A stretch of 64,000 nucleotides of DNA from Oscillospiraceae bacterium (GTDB lineage Bacteria > Bacillota > Clostridia > Oscillospirales > Ruminococcaceae): assembly GCA_021200775.1 (NCBI GenBank), contig JAJQGB010000017.1:1-64000 (forward strand). Reading direction: 5' to 3'. Below the pieces are notes generated by a model, which was given only the letters and a program-made list of their open reading frames with translations, was not told the origin of the DNA and made no database searches. Positions 15,807-25,049 of this stretch are shown piece after piece; the stretch's first letter is position 1; the number at the start of each line of letters is the position of its first letter. Position numbers and translations under genes: made by a program.

Positions 15807-17252
15807 TCAATTTGCCGCATTGTAAGTGTCAACATCCTCATTCAGCAGCCCGACATAGTAATCCAGCTTATCCGAATAGGATTCCTTGACCTGTGCCCAG
15901 GTGGTGGCGGTGGCGAGACGTCCGAGTTCCTTACAGCTGTTGACGGCGCCGTCGACCTTGTCGCCGAGACCTGCGTCGTAGACTACGACGGTGTAGTCGC
16001 CGTTTGCGAGGTCGTGGATGTGGTCGTACATTTCGAGCATTTCGTCAGTCCAGAGATAAATCTCTTCGAGCTGTTTGCGGTCTACGGAAACGACTGTCGG
16101 GTCTAGGATCTTGAATCTGTCGCAGGAAGCTAGAAGTGCAACGCCTTCGGGATTCTGAGCGCCCGAAACGATAACGTATCCGGAGGTTTTGACAGTGACA
16201 TAGTAGTTACCGTCGCCGTCATCGTCTCTCGGAAGCGGGCAGAACATGAGCTCGCCTTCGGAGATGTCGCCCCAAATCTGGCTCATTTCTTCAACGGTTC
16301 CGGTGAACGCCCAGGTGCCACGGAGCCAGAATAAAGTCAAGCCTTCCTTGATTCCGACGCCTTCGATTTCCTGACCGCCACGGAGTTGCCAGCCGTTGTT
16401 CCAGACGGGATAGATGCAGTCATTCTTCTTCAGTTCATAAATGAGGTTTGCCGCACGTTCGAGTCTCGGGTCGTCGAGATTTGTGACGAATTCTCCCAGA
16501 TCAACGTCATATGTAACGACGTCGGTGCCGCTTGATTCCATAAGTGCGTTGTCATAAGCCCAGCCGTCGAGTGCATATCTGTCGTCATCGGCGTCAGAGA
16601 AATCGATGCACATATCTAAGAATACATCCCAAGTCCACTCGTTGTTCCAATAGAGCTCGGCAGGGTCGTCATAGCCGTATTCGTCGATGACTCTGCGGTT
16701 GTAGGCGACAACATGCTCGGTTGTGATGTCGGTGATAATCATGTAGACATGGTCGCCGAGTGCGAATCTTGAATATGCAAAGTCTGCTGTGCCCTCCCAA
16801 AGCGGGTCGGTGTAGTCGATATACGGGTCGACAGCCTGGAACATTCCCTTGATGCAGTTGTCGGGATATGTTTCAACGTCTCCAGGGTAGCAGTCGGGCG
16901 AGTTTGAAGAAAGAACCAGGTTTGCCAAATCGTCAAATCTTTGGTCCCATGTGCACTCAATCCACTGTACCTCACAGCCGTATTTTTCGGTGAAGGTGTA
17001 GTAACCGGTGTTGACAACTTCGTCCTCCGAGTAGTTGTGGAAGTCGTCGTACCATGCGTACCACTTGACGGTGGTTCCGGAAGCGGCGGTTTCCTCAGCG
17101 TCGGGAAGCCGGATTCCTGCGGCGGCTAAGATTGCCTGAGAGTCCTCCGACGACAGGGTTATCTGCACAATCTGCCTCGTCGAGCTCCCGCAACCTACGA
17201 GCGCCATAATCATTATCAGCGCCAGTACCAGCGCTATAATTCGTCTCTTCAT
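15807..17252 (-). CDS. Extracellular solute-binding lipoprotein (paralogue 1)
   Basis: A 481-residue lipoprotein. The signal peptide has lipobox ALVGC (Cys about 21), followed by a family 1 (sugar-type) binding fold. Recognisable stretches are KWYAWYDDFHNYSEDE, FDDLANLVLSSNSPDCYPG, HVVAYNRRVIDEYGYDDPAELYW and the Ca-like loop PLPRDDDGDGNYY. It aligns along its full length with the protein at 38725, and roughly half the residues are identical by eye. No permease or ATPase gene is near either copy, so the ligand and the partner transporter are unknown; a sensory or scaffold role is possible. Confidence 0.85.
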   Translation of the reverse strand: MKRRIIALVLALIMIMALVGCGSSTRQIVQITLSSEDSQAILAAAGIRLPDAEETAASGTTVKWYAWYDDFHNYSEDEVVNTGYYTFTEKYGCEVQWIECTWDQRFDDLANLVLSSNSPDCYPGDVETYPDNCIKGMFQAVDPYIDYTDPLWEGTADFAYSRFALGDHVYMIITDITTEHVVAYNRRVIDEYGYDDPAELYWNNEWTWDVFLDMCIDFSDADDDRYALDGWAYDNALMESSGTDVVTYDVDLGEFVTNLDDPRLERAANLIYELKKNDCIYPVWNNGWQLRGGQEIEGVGIKEGLTLFWLRGTWAFTGTVEEMSQIWGDISEGELMFCPLPRDDDGDGNYYVTVKTSGYVIVSGAQNPEGVALLASCDRFKILDPTVVSVDRKQLEEIYLWTDEMLEMYDHIHDLANGDYTVVVYDAGLGDKVDGAVNSCKELGRLATATTWAQVKESYSDKLDYYVGLLNEDVDTYNAAN

Positions 17253-17297
17253 TTCAGTATGTTCCTTTCAAAAGTAGTAGGATATGCTCCTGATGCC

Positions 17298-17326
17298 ATT
17301 ATAACAATTTTAACATAAAGTTGCAA
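17298..17326 (-). promoter_or_regulatory. Sigma-A promoter of solute-binding protein 1
   Basis: TTGCAA (17321-17326), 17 bp, TATAAT (17298-17303) on the minus strand. The same hexamer pair drives the paralogue at 38725. Confidence 0.7.
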
Positions 17327-17338
17327 TAATAAGTTTTT

Positions 17339-17362
17339 GTGCAGTTTTGACGAAAACCGCAC
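17339..17362. promoter_or_regulatory. Inverted repeat upstream of solute-binding protein 1
   Basis: GTGC-x-GTTTT-gacg-AAAAC-x-GCAC, 24 bp, placed 12 bp upstream of the -35 box. It is a candidate activator site. The half-site TGTGCA also occurs in the operators of the paralogue at 38604. Confidence 0.4.
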
Positions 17363-17437
17363 TAATCTGTGAAATAAACTTGCAGAAAATTGAACCTGCT
17401 GATAATAAATTTGTTCCCGCAAAATCCCGATAATTCC

Positions 17438-17466
17438 TTGACGATTTCGGTTTTATAGAGTATAAT
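17438..17466 (+). promoter_or_regulatory. Sigma-A promoter of tepA-ylzJ
   Basis: TTGACG (17438-17443), 17 bp, TATAAT (17461-17466). Confidence 0.7.
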
Positions 17467-17552
17467 TGAAGATGAATAATCAGGCATAGTCTTCCTGCAT
17501 AATTTCGTTCGCCCGGCACATGCTAATCAAAAACCAATCGGGAGTTGATTAC

Positions 17553-18254
17553 ATGAGCGATGAAATGGGAAGTAATACGGAAGTTACCGAGGAGCAGGCT
17601 GAGTTTTCGGAGCAGTTCAGGGATATTGCGATTCAGAATTCCCGGCACCTCATCCATTGCCTGAGCGTTATCGGGCAGATTGAAGGGCACTACATCCTTC
17701 CACCGCAGAATAAAACCACAAAATATGAACACATCATGCCCGCACTGGTTGCCATCGAGCAGGACGCAACCATCGAAGGGCTTATCATTATAATAAACAC
17801 CGTCGGCGGAGACGTCGAAGCAGGGCTGGCTCTTGCGGAGCTCATCTCTTCGATGAAGACCCCGACCGTTTCAATAGTTGTCGGTGGAGGACATTCAATC
17901 GGCGTGCCATTGGCAGTCAGTGCAAGACACTCGTTTATCGTAAAATCCGCAACCATGACGATTCACCCGGTGCGGCTTACGGGACTGGTATTGGGAGTTC
18001 CGCAGACACTATCCTATTTTGAGAAAATGCAGGAACGAATCGTCCGGTTCGTCGCAGACAATTCTGGCATCACGGCTGAACGATTCAAAGAACTTATGCT
18101 GAGAACCGGAGAGCTCGTTATGGACGTCGGAAGCGTCCTGACAGGCGAGGACGCCGTTGCAGAAGGGATAATCGATTCAGTCGGAGGACTTAGCGAAGCA
18201 ATCGAGTGCTTGTATCGGATGATAGAAGGTGACGAAGAGTGCTCTACACAATAA
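17553..18254 (+). CDS. tepA: TepA (YmfB) ClpP-like serine protease
   Basis: A 233-residue ClpP/crotonase-fold peptidase of the TepA family. The core reads [23 protein letters not shown]. The nucleophile Ser is in [14 protein letters not shown], and His is in [10 protein letters not shown]. The protein is cytoplasmic. In Bacillus TepA was linked to degradation of signal peptides and to dormancy proteins. Gene order tepA-ylzJ then ftsK/spoIIIE is the same as in Bacillus. The ATG at 17553 has GGGAG upstream; an ATG at 17520 has no ribosome site. Confidence 0.92.
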   Translation: MSDEMGSNTEVTEEQAEFSEQFRDIAIQNSRHLIHCLSVIGQIEGHYILPPQNKTTKYEHIMPALVAIEQDATIEGLIIIINTVGGDVEAGLALAELISSMKTPTVSIVVGGGHSIGVPLAVSARHSFIVKSATMTIHPVRLTGLVLGVPQTLSYFEKMQERIVRFVADNSGITAERFKELMLRTGELVMDVGSVLTGEDAVAEGIIDSVGGLSEAIECLYRMIEGDEECSTQ

Positions 18255-18430
18255 TCTCCGAGTACGACATCTTCACAAAAGGCGAAAAGCCGACACGATT
18301 TATGGACATCCGGAACGGAAAAGTAGAATATACCGTCTCCGGCAAAAATAAAGTAATAAAGAGCCTGTTCTCAACGAACCCGAGGCTCTATCTTGACAAA
18401 AAGTATACACCAGGAACGCACTTACAATAG
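18239..18430 (+). CDS. ylzJ: YlzJ-like protein
   Basis: A 63-residue protein of the YlzJ family, recognised from its start [11 protein letters not shown] and its place between tepA and ftsK. The GTG start at 18239 overlaps the end of tepA by 16 bp, with AGGTGA upstream. Function is unknown in all species; it may be a small TepA partner. Confidence 0.8.
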   Translation: MLYTIISEYDIFTKGEKPTRFMDIRNGKVEYTVSGKNKVIKSLFSTNPRLYLDKKYTPGTHLQ

Positions 18431-18445
18431 AAAGGACTTGAGCGT

Positions 18446-19312
18446 ATGTCGATATTATCAGCAATCTGGCAAGGAATCATTCAGGGGTTGACGGAGTTTC
18501 TGCCGGTCTCGTCGTCGGGGCACCTTTCGCTGTTCCAGCATTTTTCGGGGAATAGCGGCGAAGAGGGACTTGTCCTGACTGCTGTTTTGCACCTGGGCAC
18601 CCTGGTCGCCGTCTGCACTGTCTACTACAAAGAAATCTGGAAGCTGATAAAAGAGTTCGTCTCGATGATAAAGGATATATTTACGAGAAAGTTCTCTGTC
18701 GACAACGCCTCACCCGAGAGACGGCTTCTCTTCATGTTCATTATTTCGACTGCAATGCTAATCCCGTTCGCAATCTTCAAGGGCTTCTTTGAGAGCTTTG
18801 CGGAGGACGATTCAATCCTGATGGAAGGAATCTGCTTCCTCTACACTGCCGCAATCCTCTTCATGGCGGATATGCAGGCAAAGGGCTCGAAGAAGATGAC
18901 CGATTTGAAATACTCTGACTCTGTGAAGATAGGCTTCTTCCAGGGTGTTGCACTTCTCCCCGGCGTTTCCCGTTCCGGTTCCACAATTTCGGCAGGACTT
19001 TTCTGCGGACTTTCAAGAGACGCCGCAGTCAGCTATTCGTTTATTTTGGGAATTCCCGCAATCATCGCCGGTTGCATAACCGAAATCGGCGGAGCGATAG
19101 GAAGTGAAAGCTCGGTAGGCTTCTTCCCATGCCTTGTAGGCTTCATAGTAGCCGCAGTGGTAGGCTTCCTCGCAATCAGGCTGATTCAGTACATAATCAA
19201 GACGGATAAGTTCAAAATTTTCTGGATTTACACCGGTATCTTAGGAATAGTGGTAATCTTCATCGCAATTCTGGAAGCAATCGTAGGGCATCCGTTTGTG
19301 ATTGGGGGATGA
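18446..19312 (+). CDS. uppP: Undecaprenyl-diphosphate phosphatase
   Basis: A 288-residue membrane enzyme (BacA/UppP) that dephosphorylates undecaprenyl diphosphate to recycle the lipid carrier of peptidoglycan synthesis. Both catalytic motifs are present: GLTEFLPVSSSGHL (residues 12-25), containing Glu and the SSSGH box, and GVSRSGSTISAGLFCGLSRDAA with the catalytic Arg. About eight membrane segments are visible. High levels give bacitracin tolerance. It is inserted between ylzJ and ftsK, which are adjacent in Bacillus. Confidence 0.96.
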   Translation: MSILSAIWQGIIQGLTEFLPVSSSGHLSLFQHFSGNSGEEGLVLTAVLHLGTLVAVCTVYYKEIWKLIKEFVSMIKDIFTRKFSVDNASPERRLLFMFIISTAMLIPFAIFKGFFESFAEDDSILMEGICFLYTAAILFMADMQAKGSKKMTDLKYSDSVKIGFFQGVALLPGVSRSGSTISAGLFCGLSRDAAVSYSFILGIPAIIAGCITEIGGAIGSESSVGFFPCLVGFIVAAVVGFLAIRLIQYIIKTDKFKIFWIYTGILGIVVIFIAILEAIVGHPFVIGG

Positions 19313-19321
19313 TTTTAAGGA

Positions 19322-19374
19322 GAACCCCTCAGTCACGCTTCGCGTGACAGCTCCCCTTGACAGGGGAGCCTTTA
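19322..19374. repeat. Modular palindromic repeat, copy 5 (single A half)
   Basis: ACCCCTCAGTCACGC-TTC-GCGTGACAGCTCCCC-TTGACA-GGGGAGCCTTT. The TCAGTCAGC arm has changed to CAGTCACGC, and its partner arm has changed in step to GCGTGAC, so the hairpin is kept by compensating changes. Only one half is present. Confidence 0.8.
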
Positions 19375-19398
19375 AGTGATTCTAATTAAGGTGATATA

Positions 19399-21966
19399 AT
19401 GGCGCAAGCAAAGAAAAGAACAACAACGACTCGCAAGCGCACCTCGGCTTCGGCTAAGGCTTCGGAGGCTCAGCGGCTGAGGCGGAACCGGGTTTACTCG
19501 ATAGTATTCTCGGTGGTGGGGATATTCCTCCTCTTCCTTACGTGGGTGGAGGGAGAATCCCTCTGGAAAATCATGCACAATGTCATGTGGGGACTCTTCG
19601 GAATCTCCGCGGCTTTTGTTGCGCCCATAATTATCTACGTCGCATGTATGCTCGCAATCGACAAGTCGAGCAGTGCGGCGGTCATCAAAACCGTTCAGGG
19701 AACGGTGCTAATCTTCCTTGTCAGCCCGATGTTCGAGATTATCAACGGCTTCATATCCAAAACTCCTGCATTTTCGGGCGACAGCTTCGGAACAATCATC
19801 AGCGCTCTTTATAAAAACGGCGTCGAAAACCACAGGGGCGGCGGAGCTCTCTCCATCTTCATTGGTGGCGGACTCCATGTTCTCTGCGGCAATGTCGGCG
19901 CACTTATTATTATAATTCTTCTGACACTTTTATTTGTGATGTTACTTACTAACATCACTATTGTTGATATGGGAAGATTTATCGCCGGTCTTTTCGGCAA
20001 GGCAAAAACGGCTTGGTCGGATTCGGCTGATGAAAGAGAAGCCCAGCGGCTTGAACGTGAAGCCGAGAATGAAGAAAAGCGCAAGAAGCAGGAAGCCGAG
20101 GCTAAAGAGAAGGAAAAGCAGAAAAAGGCGAATGAGCCGAGAATCGACGTCGCCAAGTTTTTGGAGGACGACGAGCAGGAAGCCATCAAGAATCTTCCCG
20201 TGAAGAAATCCACGAAGAAGCGTGAAAAGATGCCTGCCGACTTCATTTCGGACGACGATATCACGATAAAGGCAAGCGAAGAAATCTTCCCGAAGGAAGA
20301 AGAAAAGCCGGTTGAAGAAAAAGCTCCCGAAGTCAAGGCTGAGCCGGTTGTCGAAGAAAAGAAGCCGGAGCCCGAGCCGGAAAACAAGCTCTATGTCACC
20401 GAAGGCGGTCAGACGGCACTTATCGAAATGGAGAACAGCACCGTTTCCGCCTACAATGCGCCTCCGATTGATTTACTGAATCCGGTTGAGAGAAAAGCCT
20501 CCGCCGAGGACAATGCAATGGAGTCGGAGAAGAACTCGCAGACTCTTGTCGAGACTCTTCGGAGCTTCGGCGTCGCAACCAGAATTGTCGGCATCAGCCG
20601 TGGACCGTCCGTTACAAGATACGAACTCCAGCCTGCGGCGGGCGTCAAGGTCTCGAAGATTACGAGCCTTGCGGACGACATCGCCCTCAACCTTGCGGCA
20701 AGCGGCGTCAGAATCGAAGCTCCTATCCCCGGAAAAGCCGCAGTCGGCATTGAACTTGCAAACAAACAGCGTGAAACCGTCTACATAAGGGAGCTCATCG
20801 ACAGCGACGAGTTCCGAAACGCCAAGGGCAAGCTCTGCTTCCCCGTAGGGCGTGACATCGACGGCAAGATTATCATCGGCGACATCTCGAAAATGCCGCA
20901 CCTTCTCATCGCCGGCACCACCGGTTCCGGTAAATCGGTCTTCACCAACTCAATTATAATGAGTATTCTCTATAACGCTTCCCCTGAGGAGGTCAAGCTC
21001 ATCCTGGTCGACCCGAAGCAGGTCGAGTTCCCGGTCTATAACGGGATTCCGCATTTGCTTATACCCGTTGTAACTGATGCAAAGAAAGCCGCCGGAGCAC
21101 TCGGCTGGGCTGTCACAGAAATGCTGAAGCGATACAGCATCTTTGCCGAGAACAGTGTCAGAGATATTAAAGACTACAATAAACTCGCAGAAGAGAGCGA
21201 GAACCTGAAACCGCTTCCGCAGATGGTTATCGTCGTGGACGAATTGGCAGACCTCATGATGGCGGCTCCGAAGGACGTTGAAGAGTCGATTTGCAGACTT
21301 GCCCAGCTCGCCCGAGCCGCAGGTATGCATTTAATCGTTGCGACCCAGAGCCCGAGAGTCGACATCGTTACCGGTCTTATCAAGGCGAACATCCCTTCAC
21401 GTGTTGCCCTTAAAGTTTCAAACCAGATTGATTCAAGAGTAATTCTCGATGAAGGCGGCGCCGAAGACCTCCTCGGAAACGGCGACCTTCTCTATAAGCC
21501 CGTAGGGCAGTCGAAGCCGACGAGAATCCAGGGCGGATTTGTCGCCACAAACGAAATCAAGCGAGTTGTCGAGTATCTGAAATCCCAGACCGCAGAACAG
21601 CAGTACGACGAAAAGATTGAAAGCGAAATTGAGAAGCACATCCCCGTCTCAAAGGGCGAGAAGGCTTCTTCCGATACGGGAGAGAGCACGAGCAGTGGCA
21701 TCGACGACATGACCGAGCGTGCCATAGAAGCGGTCGTCGAAGCCGGACAAGCCTCCACGAGCTTCCTTCAGCGCCGTTTAAAGCTCGGTTACGCCCGAGC
21801 CGCCCGCACGATGGACGAGCTCGAATCGATGGGCATCGTCGGTCCCGCCGACGGAGCAAAGCCGAGGCAGGTGCTGATGACCAAGGCACAGTGGCTAGAG
21901 AGAAGAGCGATGATTGGCGGAGCGGCGCAGGCGCCTCAAACACCCACTGATAATAGCGAAGAATGA
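19399..21966 (+). CDS. ftsK: FtsK/SpoIIIE DNA translocase
   Basis: An 855-residue hexameric DNA pump. It has four N-terminal membrane segments (residues 35-175) and a charged linker to about residue 350, rich in EEKPVEEKAPE-type acidic/Lys repeats. The motor domain follows with Walker A AGTTGSGKSVFT (about 505-516) and Walker B MVIVVDELADLM. A gamma winged helix (about 770-840) reads DNA polarity sequences. It moves chromosomes at division and into the forespore. The gamma domain protein sequence is repeated without change in the next gene. It ends 27 bp before that gene. Confidence 0.96.
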   Translation: MAQAKKRTTTTRKRTSASAKASEAQRLRRNRVYSIVFSVVGIFLLFLTWVEGESLWKIMHNVMWGLFGISAAFVAPIIIYVACMLAIDKSSSAAVIKTVQGTVLIFLVSPMFEIINGFISKTPAFSGDSFGTIISALYKNGVENHRGGGALSIFIGGGLHVLCGNVGALIIIILLTLLFVMLLTNITIVDMGRFIAGLFGKAKTAWSDSADEREAQRLEREAENEEKRKKQEAEAKEKEKQKKANEPRIDVAKFLEDDEQEAIKNLPVKKSTKKREKMPADFISDDDITIKASEEIFPKEEEKPVEEKAPEVKAEPVVEEKKPEPEPENKLYVTEGGQTALIEMENSTVSAYNAPPIDLLNPVERKASAEDNAMESEKNSQTLVETLRSFGVATRIVGISRGPSVTRYELQPAAGVKVSKITSLADDIALNLAASGVRIEAPIPGKAAVGIELANKQRETVYIRELIDSDEFRNAKGKLCFPVGRDIDGKIIIGDISKMPHLLIAGTTGSGKSVFTNSIIMSILYNASPEEVKLILVDPKQVEFPVYNGIPHLLIPVVTDAKKAAGALGWAVTEMLKRYSIFAENSVRDIKDYNKLAEESENLKPLPQMVIVVDELADLMMAAPKDVEESICRLAQLARAAGMHLIVATQSPRVDIVTGLIKANIPSRVALKVSNQIDSRVILDEGGAEDLLGNGDLLYKPVGQSKPTRIQGGFVATNEIKRVVEYLKSQTAEQQYDEKIESEIEKHIPVSKGEKASSDTGESTSSGIDDMTERAIEAVVEAGQASTSFLQRRLKLGYARAARTMDELESMGIVGPADGAKPRQVLMTKAQWLERRAMIGGAAQAPQTPTDNSEE

Positions 21967-21993
21967 TAGTTTATCTTAGGGAAGTGAAAGGCT

Positions 21994-23259
21994 ATGGCGA
22001 AAAAGCGAAGAAGAAAAGGAAGAACCAATCCAGTTGGCTTTGCTATTTTGTTAGTTGTATTATTAGTTGCGGTCTTCTATTCAGATGTTTCAGCTTTTAT
22101 CGATAGTCATATAGAGCTGAGCTTATTCTTTCTTGCAGTTCTTATACTAGTTGCTGTAATTTTAATGGTTACCAGACGTAAGTCCCCAATGGGAACCATT
22201 GACCAAGTGGACAATATGGACGGTCATGACTTTGAGTATTGGTGTGCTACATTACTCAGGAAAACAGGTTACAGTAATGTTGTGGTTACCCGTGGAAGTG
22301 GAGACCAAGGTGTTGACATTACCGCCTACAAAGACGGAATCAAGTATGCTTTTCAGTGCAAGAGATATTCTTCCAAGTTGAGTAACAAGCCTGTGCAAGA
22401 AGTATATGCAGGAAAAGCAATGTACGGGTGCCAAGTCGGCGTTGTAATGACGAATAATTACTTTACAGAAGGAGCACAGCAGTTGGCTAAGAGGACGCAC
22501 GTCTTGCTGTGGGATAGAAACACATTAAGACGTATGTTAGCAAGTATTCGCCCGGAAAAACAGCCAAAGAAAAAAGCTAAAGCTGCTCCTGTTTTGCCTG
22601 CGGCGCAAGAGCTACCTGTAAATGAGCCACAAGCTAAAACTATAGCGAGTACACCGCAAATTGATGAAAAAGTGCTTACTACATATCAGGGTGAACTTAT
22701 TGAAAAAGCAATTGATGTGGTTGTTGAAGCTGGTTATGCCCGGACATCCCAACTTCAAAGACATCTGGGATTGGGATATGCAAGAAGTGCGAGAACAATG
22801 GATGAACTTGAAAATCTGGGTATCATAGAATATGGTGATAATATAAATCCACGGAAAGTTATAATGACGAGGCAACAATGGCTTGATAGGAAAAAGTATC
22901 TTGAAAATTGCAATACAAAGCCATCGGAAAGCATCGAGGCTTACAACAGCGATTCGGGTTACTCAGGTGACATAAGCCTTGAAGAGCACGACAGTTATCC
23001 TGATGATATCGTAGAACGTGCCATAGAAGCCGTAGTCGAAGCCGGACAAGCCTCAACAAGCTTCCTTCAGCGCCGTTTAAAGCTCGGTTACGCCCGAGCC
23101 GCCCGCACGATGGACGAGCTCGAATCGATGGGCATCGTCGGTCCCGCCGACGGAGCAAAACCGAGGCAGGTCTTAATGACCAAGGCACAGTGGCTCGAAA
23201 GACGGGCGATGATTGGCGGGACTCCGCAGGGACAAACGGACGACTCCGAAGGGGACTAA
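21994..23259 (+). CDS. Membrane-anchored Mrr-type nuclease fused to two FtsK gamma domains
   Basis: A 421-residue protein. Two membrane segments (about 13-31 and 38-58) are followed by a restriction-endonuclease (Mrr_cat) domain: NMDGHDFEYWCATLLRKTGY, GSGDQGVDITA with the catalytic Asp, and FQCKRY with the Gln/Lys of the PD-(D/E)xK core. After a Pro/Lys linker come two FtsK gamma winged helices. Gamma 1 (about 228-297) is divergent; gamma 2 (about 340-408) is identical in protein sequence to that of the FtsK just upstream. The first two thirds are clearly AT-richer than the neighbours, while gamma 2 has host-like codons. Inferred role: membrane-bound DNA cleavage guided by FtsK polarity sequences, perhaps against foreign DNA. 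The architecture is new to me. Confidence 0.85.
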   Translation: MAKKRRRKGRTNPVGFAILLVVLLVAVFYSDVSAFIDSHIELSLFFLAVLILVAVILMVTRRKSPMGTIDQVDNMDGHDFEYWCATLLRKTGYSNVVVTRGSGDQGVDITAYKDGIKYAFQCKRYSSKLSNKPVQEVYAGKAMYGCQVGVVMTNNYFTEGAQQLAKRTHVLLWDRNTLRRMLASIRPEKQPKKKAKAAPVLPAAQELPVNEPQAKTIASTPQIDEKVLTTYQGELIEKAIDVVVEAGYARTSQLQRHLGLGYARSARTMDELENLGIIEYGDNINPRKVIMTRQQWLDRKKYLENCNTKPSESIEAYNSDSGYSGDISLEEHDSYPDDIVERAIEAVVEAGQASTSFLQRRLKLGYARAARTMDELESMGIVGPADGAKPRQVLMTKAQWLERRAMIGGTPQGQTDDSEGD

Positions 23260-23308
23260 GTTTTCAAGCCGGATGGCTTTAAATAAAATTTGAAAGGGAA
23301 AGTTGAAT

Positions 23309-24049
23309 ATGGCAATGAGCAGAGATGCGGCGTTGATACGCTATGGAGTAGTTTACGATTACCTTCGCAGGGTGCTTGTAAAAGATTGCGGCTTGGACGA
23401 AAATGAAGATTTGAACCTCAGTCAGACCTTCGAGGAGCTTCAGGTGGGCGACATCAAGAAAAAGGTAATTTACATGCACCTGAAAGAGACTTTAGTCATG
23501 TTGCCACCTATTGACGAGGTTTACATCTCCGATTTTGTGACACTCAGAGACATGTACAGATTCGCTTATCAGTACTATGAGAAAAATCTTAAATTTGATG
23601 AAATGGATGAAATCTGGAAGTATTTTGCACGGAAGCTCGTGAAGTACTCACACCCCGAAAAGACGGAATATAAGCTCGCCTTTACTCCCGAAGAGGTAAG
23701 GTGGGACACGAAGCTTTCATATGCCTTCGGCATCGGACAGGTGGAAATCGATAAGCTTAGACAGGATTTGAAGAGTGCAACCGGAGTGACAGTGCCTCCA
23801 ATCGAGGTTTACTCATCGTTCCTGATGCTCATAGAGAACACAGTGGGTACTATTCCTGAGAGTGAACACAGCCAGTTCAACAAGAAGTGTAAAGAAGCCA
23901 ACCAGAAAGAACCGGCATACGAGGCGCCGGTGGTTGTAGAAAGCAAGGAGAAGCCATCCTGCTGGGCAGGACTTCTGTATCTCTTCCTTCTGCTTCTGCC
24001 ATTCCTGGCTATCGGCGGAATTGTGGCACTGATTTTGAACAATGTTTGA
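23309..24049 (+). CDS. Hypothetical tail-anchored membrane protein
   Basis: A 246-residue protein. A soluble, mostly helical N-terminal region (MSRDAALIRYGVVYDYLRR, TLRDMYRFAYQYYEKNLKF, EVRWDTKLSYAFGIGQVEI) is followed by one strongly hydrophobic C-terminal segment (AGLLYLFLLLLPFLAIGGIV). It is probably tail-anchored with the bulk in the cytoplasm. No family recognised. It follows the Mrr-gamma gene at 49 bp and could be its partner, but this is only position. The ATG at 23309 is preferred; GAAAGGGAAA lies upstream. Confidence 0.65.
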   Translation: MAMSRDAALIRYGVVYDYLRRVLVKDCGLDENEDLNLSQTFEELQVGDIKKKVIYMHLKETLVMLPPIDEVYISDFVTLRDMYRFAYQYYEKNLKFDEMDEIWKYFARKLVKYSHPEKTEYKLAFTPEEVRWDTKLSYAFGIGQVEIDKLRQDLKSATGVTVPPIEVYSSFLMLIENTVGTIPESEHSQFNKKCKEANQKEPAYEAPVVVESKEKPSCWAGLLYLFLLLLPFLAIGGIVALILNNV

Positions 24050-24064
24050 TTAGAAGAGGTCCCC

Positions 24065-25048
24065 ATGCCCAAAACCCACCGCAGGCGCCCGCCTGCAAGA
24101 AGAAAGAAAAAACAATACAGGTTAAGTCTCCCGGCGGCGCTGGTGCTTATTTGTGCGCTGTTTATCATTTACGCCGGGGTCGAGCACTTTTTTGTGGAGG
24201 AGCCTGAAGTTTTGGCGGACGAGCCGTCCACTACTACGGCGTCTACCGACGAAGAGGTTGAACCGACTGACGATGGAAATTCTGCCACGGTGCACTTTAT
24301 CAACGTCGGGCAGGGCGACGGCGAGCTCATCATCGCTGACGATGGGACAACCATGCTGATTGACTCGGGCGAGGCGGAGTACGGCGAGACGGTGATTGAG
24401 TACTTAAACGAACTCGGCATCACTCGGCTTGACTACGTCGTGGCGACCCACCCTCACTCCGACCATATCGGAGGGCTAAGGAAAGTTATCGCTTCGGATA
24501 TCGAAATCGGCGAGGTCATCATGCCGGAAATCCCGGACGAATATGTCCCGACGACAAATTCCTATGAAAAGCTCCTTGACGCCATCGAGGAAAAGGGCTG
24601 TCCCGTGTATGCCGCAGAGAATGAAACCATCCAGTTCGGAAGCGGAACCTTGCGGATAATCGTCCCAGAATATTCTTCAGACAACCTCAACAACTATTCA
24701 ATCGTCGTAAGATTTGACTGCGAGGGAAGCTCGTTCCTGTTTACAGGAGATATAGAGAAGGCTATCGAGACACAGCTTGTGGAAAGTGGAATCGACCTGG
24801 ACGTCGACGTTCTGAAGGTCGCCCACCATGGGAGCTCGACATCCTCTTCCTATGCTTTCTTAGACGCCGTCACGCCGGAATACTGCGTAATCGAGTGTGG
24901 CGACAACAGCTATAACCACCCGAATTCGGACGTCGTCACTCGGCTGGAACAGTACACCGAAAACATCTACAGAACCGATATCGACGGGACGGTAGTCTTC
25001 ACAATTACAGGTTCTGGGCTGAGTATCACGACAGAGAACGGAGAGTAG
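24065..25048 (+). CDS. ComEC-like metallo-beta-lactamase-fold hydrolase
   Basis: A 327-residue exported protein. After a basic N-terminus and one membrane segment (about 21-40) and an acidic Thr/Glu linker, the MBL domain begins with HFINVGQGDGELI. It carries ATHPHSDHIGGL (the HxHxDH metal motif) and KVAHHGSSTSSS. This matches the C-terminal domain of the DNA-uptake protein ComEC and stand-alone relatives, which are candidate nucleases or phosphodiesterases outside the membrane. It is followed one base later by a DUF3006 gene, a common pairing. Confidence 0.9.
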   Translation: MPKTHRRRPPARRKKKQYRLSLPAALVLICALFIIYAGVEHFFVEEPEVLADEPSTTTASTDEEVEPTDDGNSATVHFINVGQGDGELIIADDGTTMLIDSGEAEYGETVIEYLNELGITRLDYVVATHPHSDHIGGLRKVIASDIEIGEVIMPEIPDEYVPTTNSYEKLLDAIEEKGCPVYAAENETIQFGSGTLRIIVPEYSSDNLNNYSIVVRFDCEGSSFLFTGDIEKAIETQLVESGIDLDVDVLKVAHHGSSTSSSYAFLDAVTPEYCVIECGDNSYNHPNSDVVTRLEQYTENIYRTDIDGTVVFTITGSGLSITTENGE

Positions 25049-25049
25049 A

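Noticed and set aside
15762-16106. Plus-strand frame starting in the repeat and running against the solute-binding protein
   Set aside because: Starts inside palindromic repeat DNA, Val-rich antisense pattern, no ribosome site.
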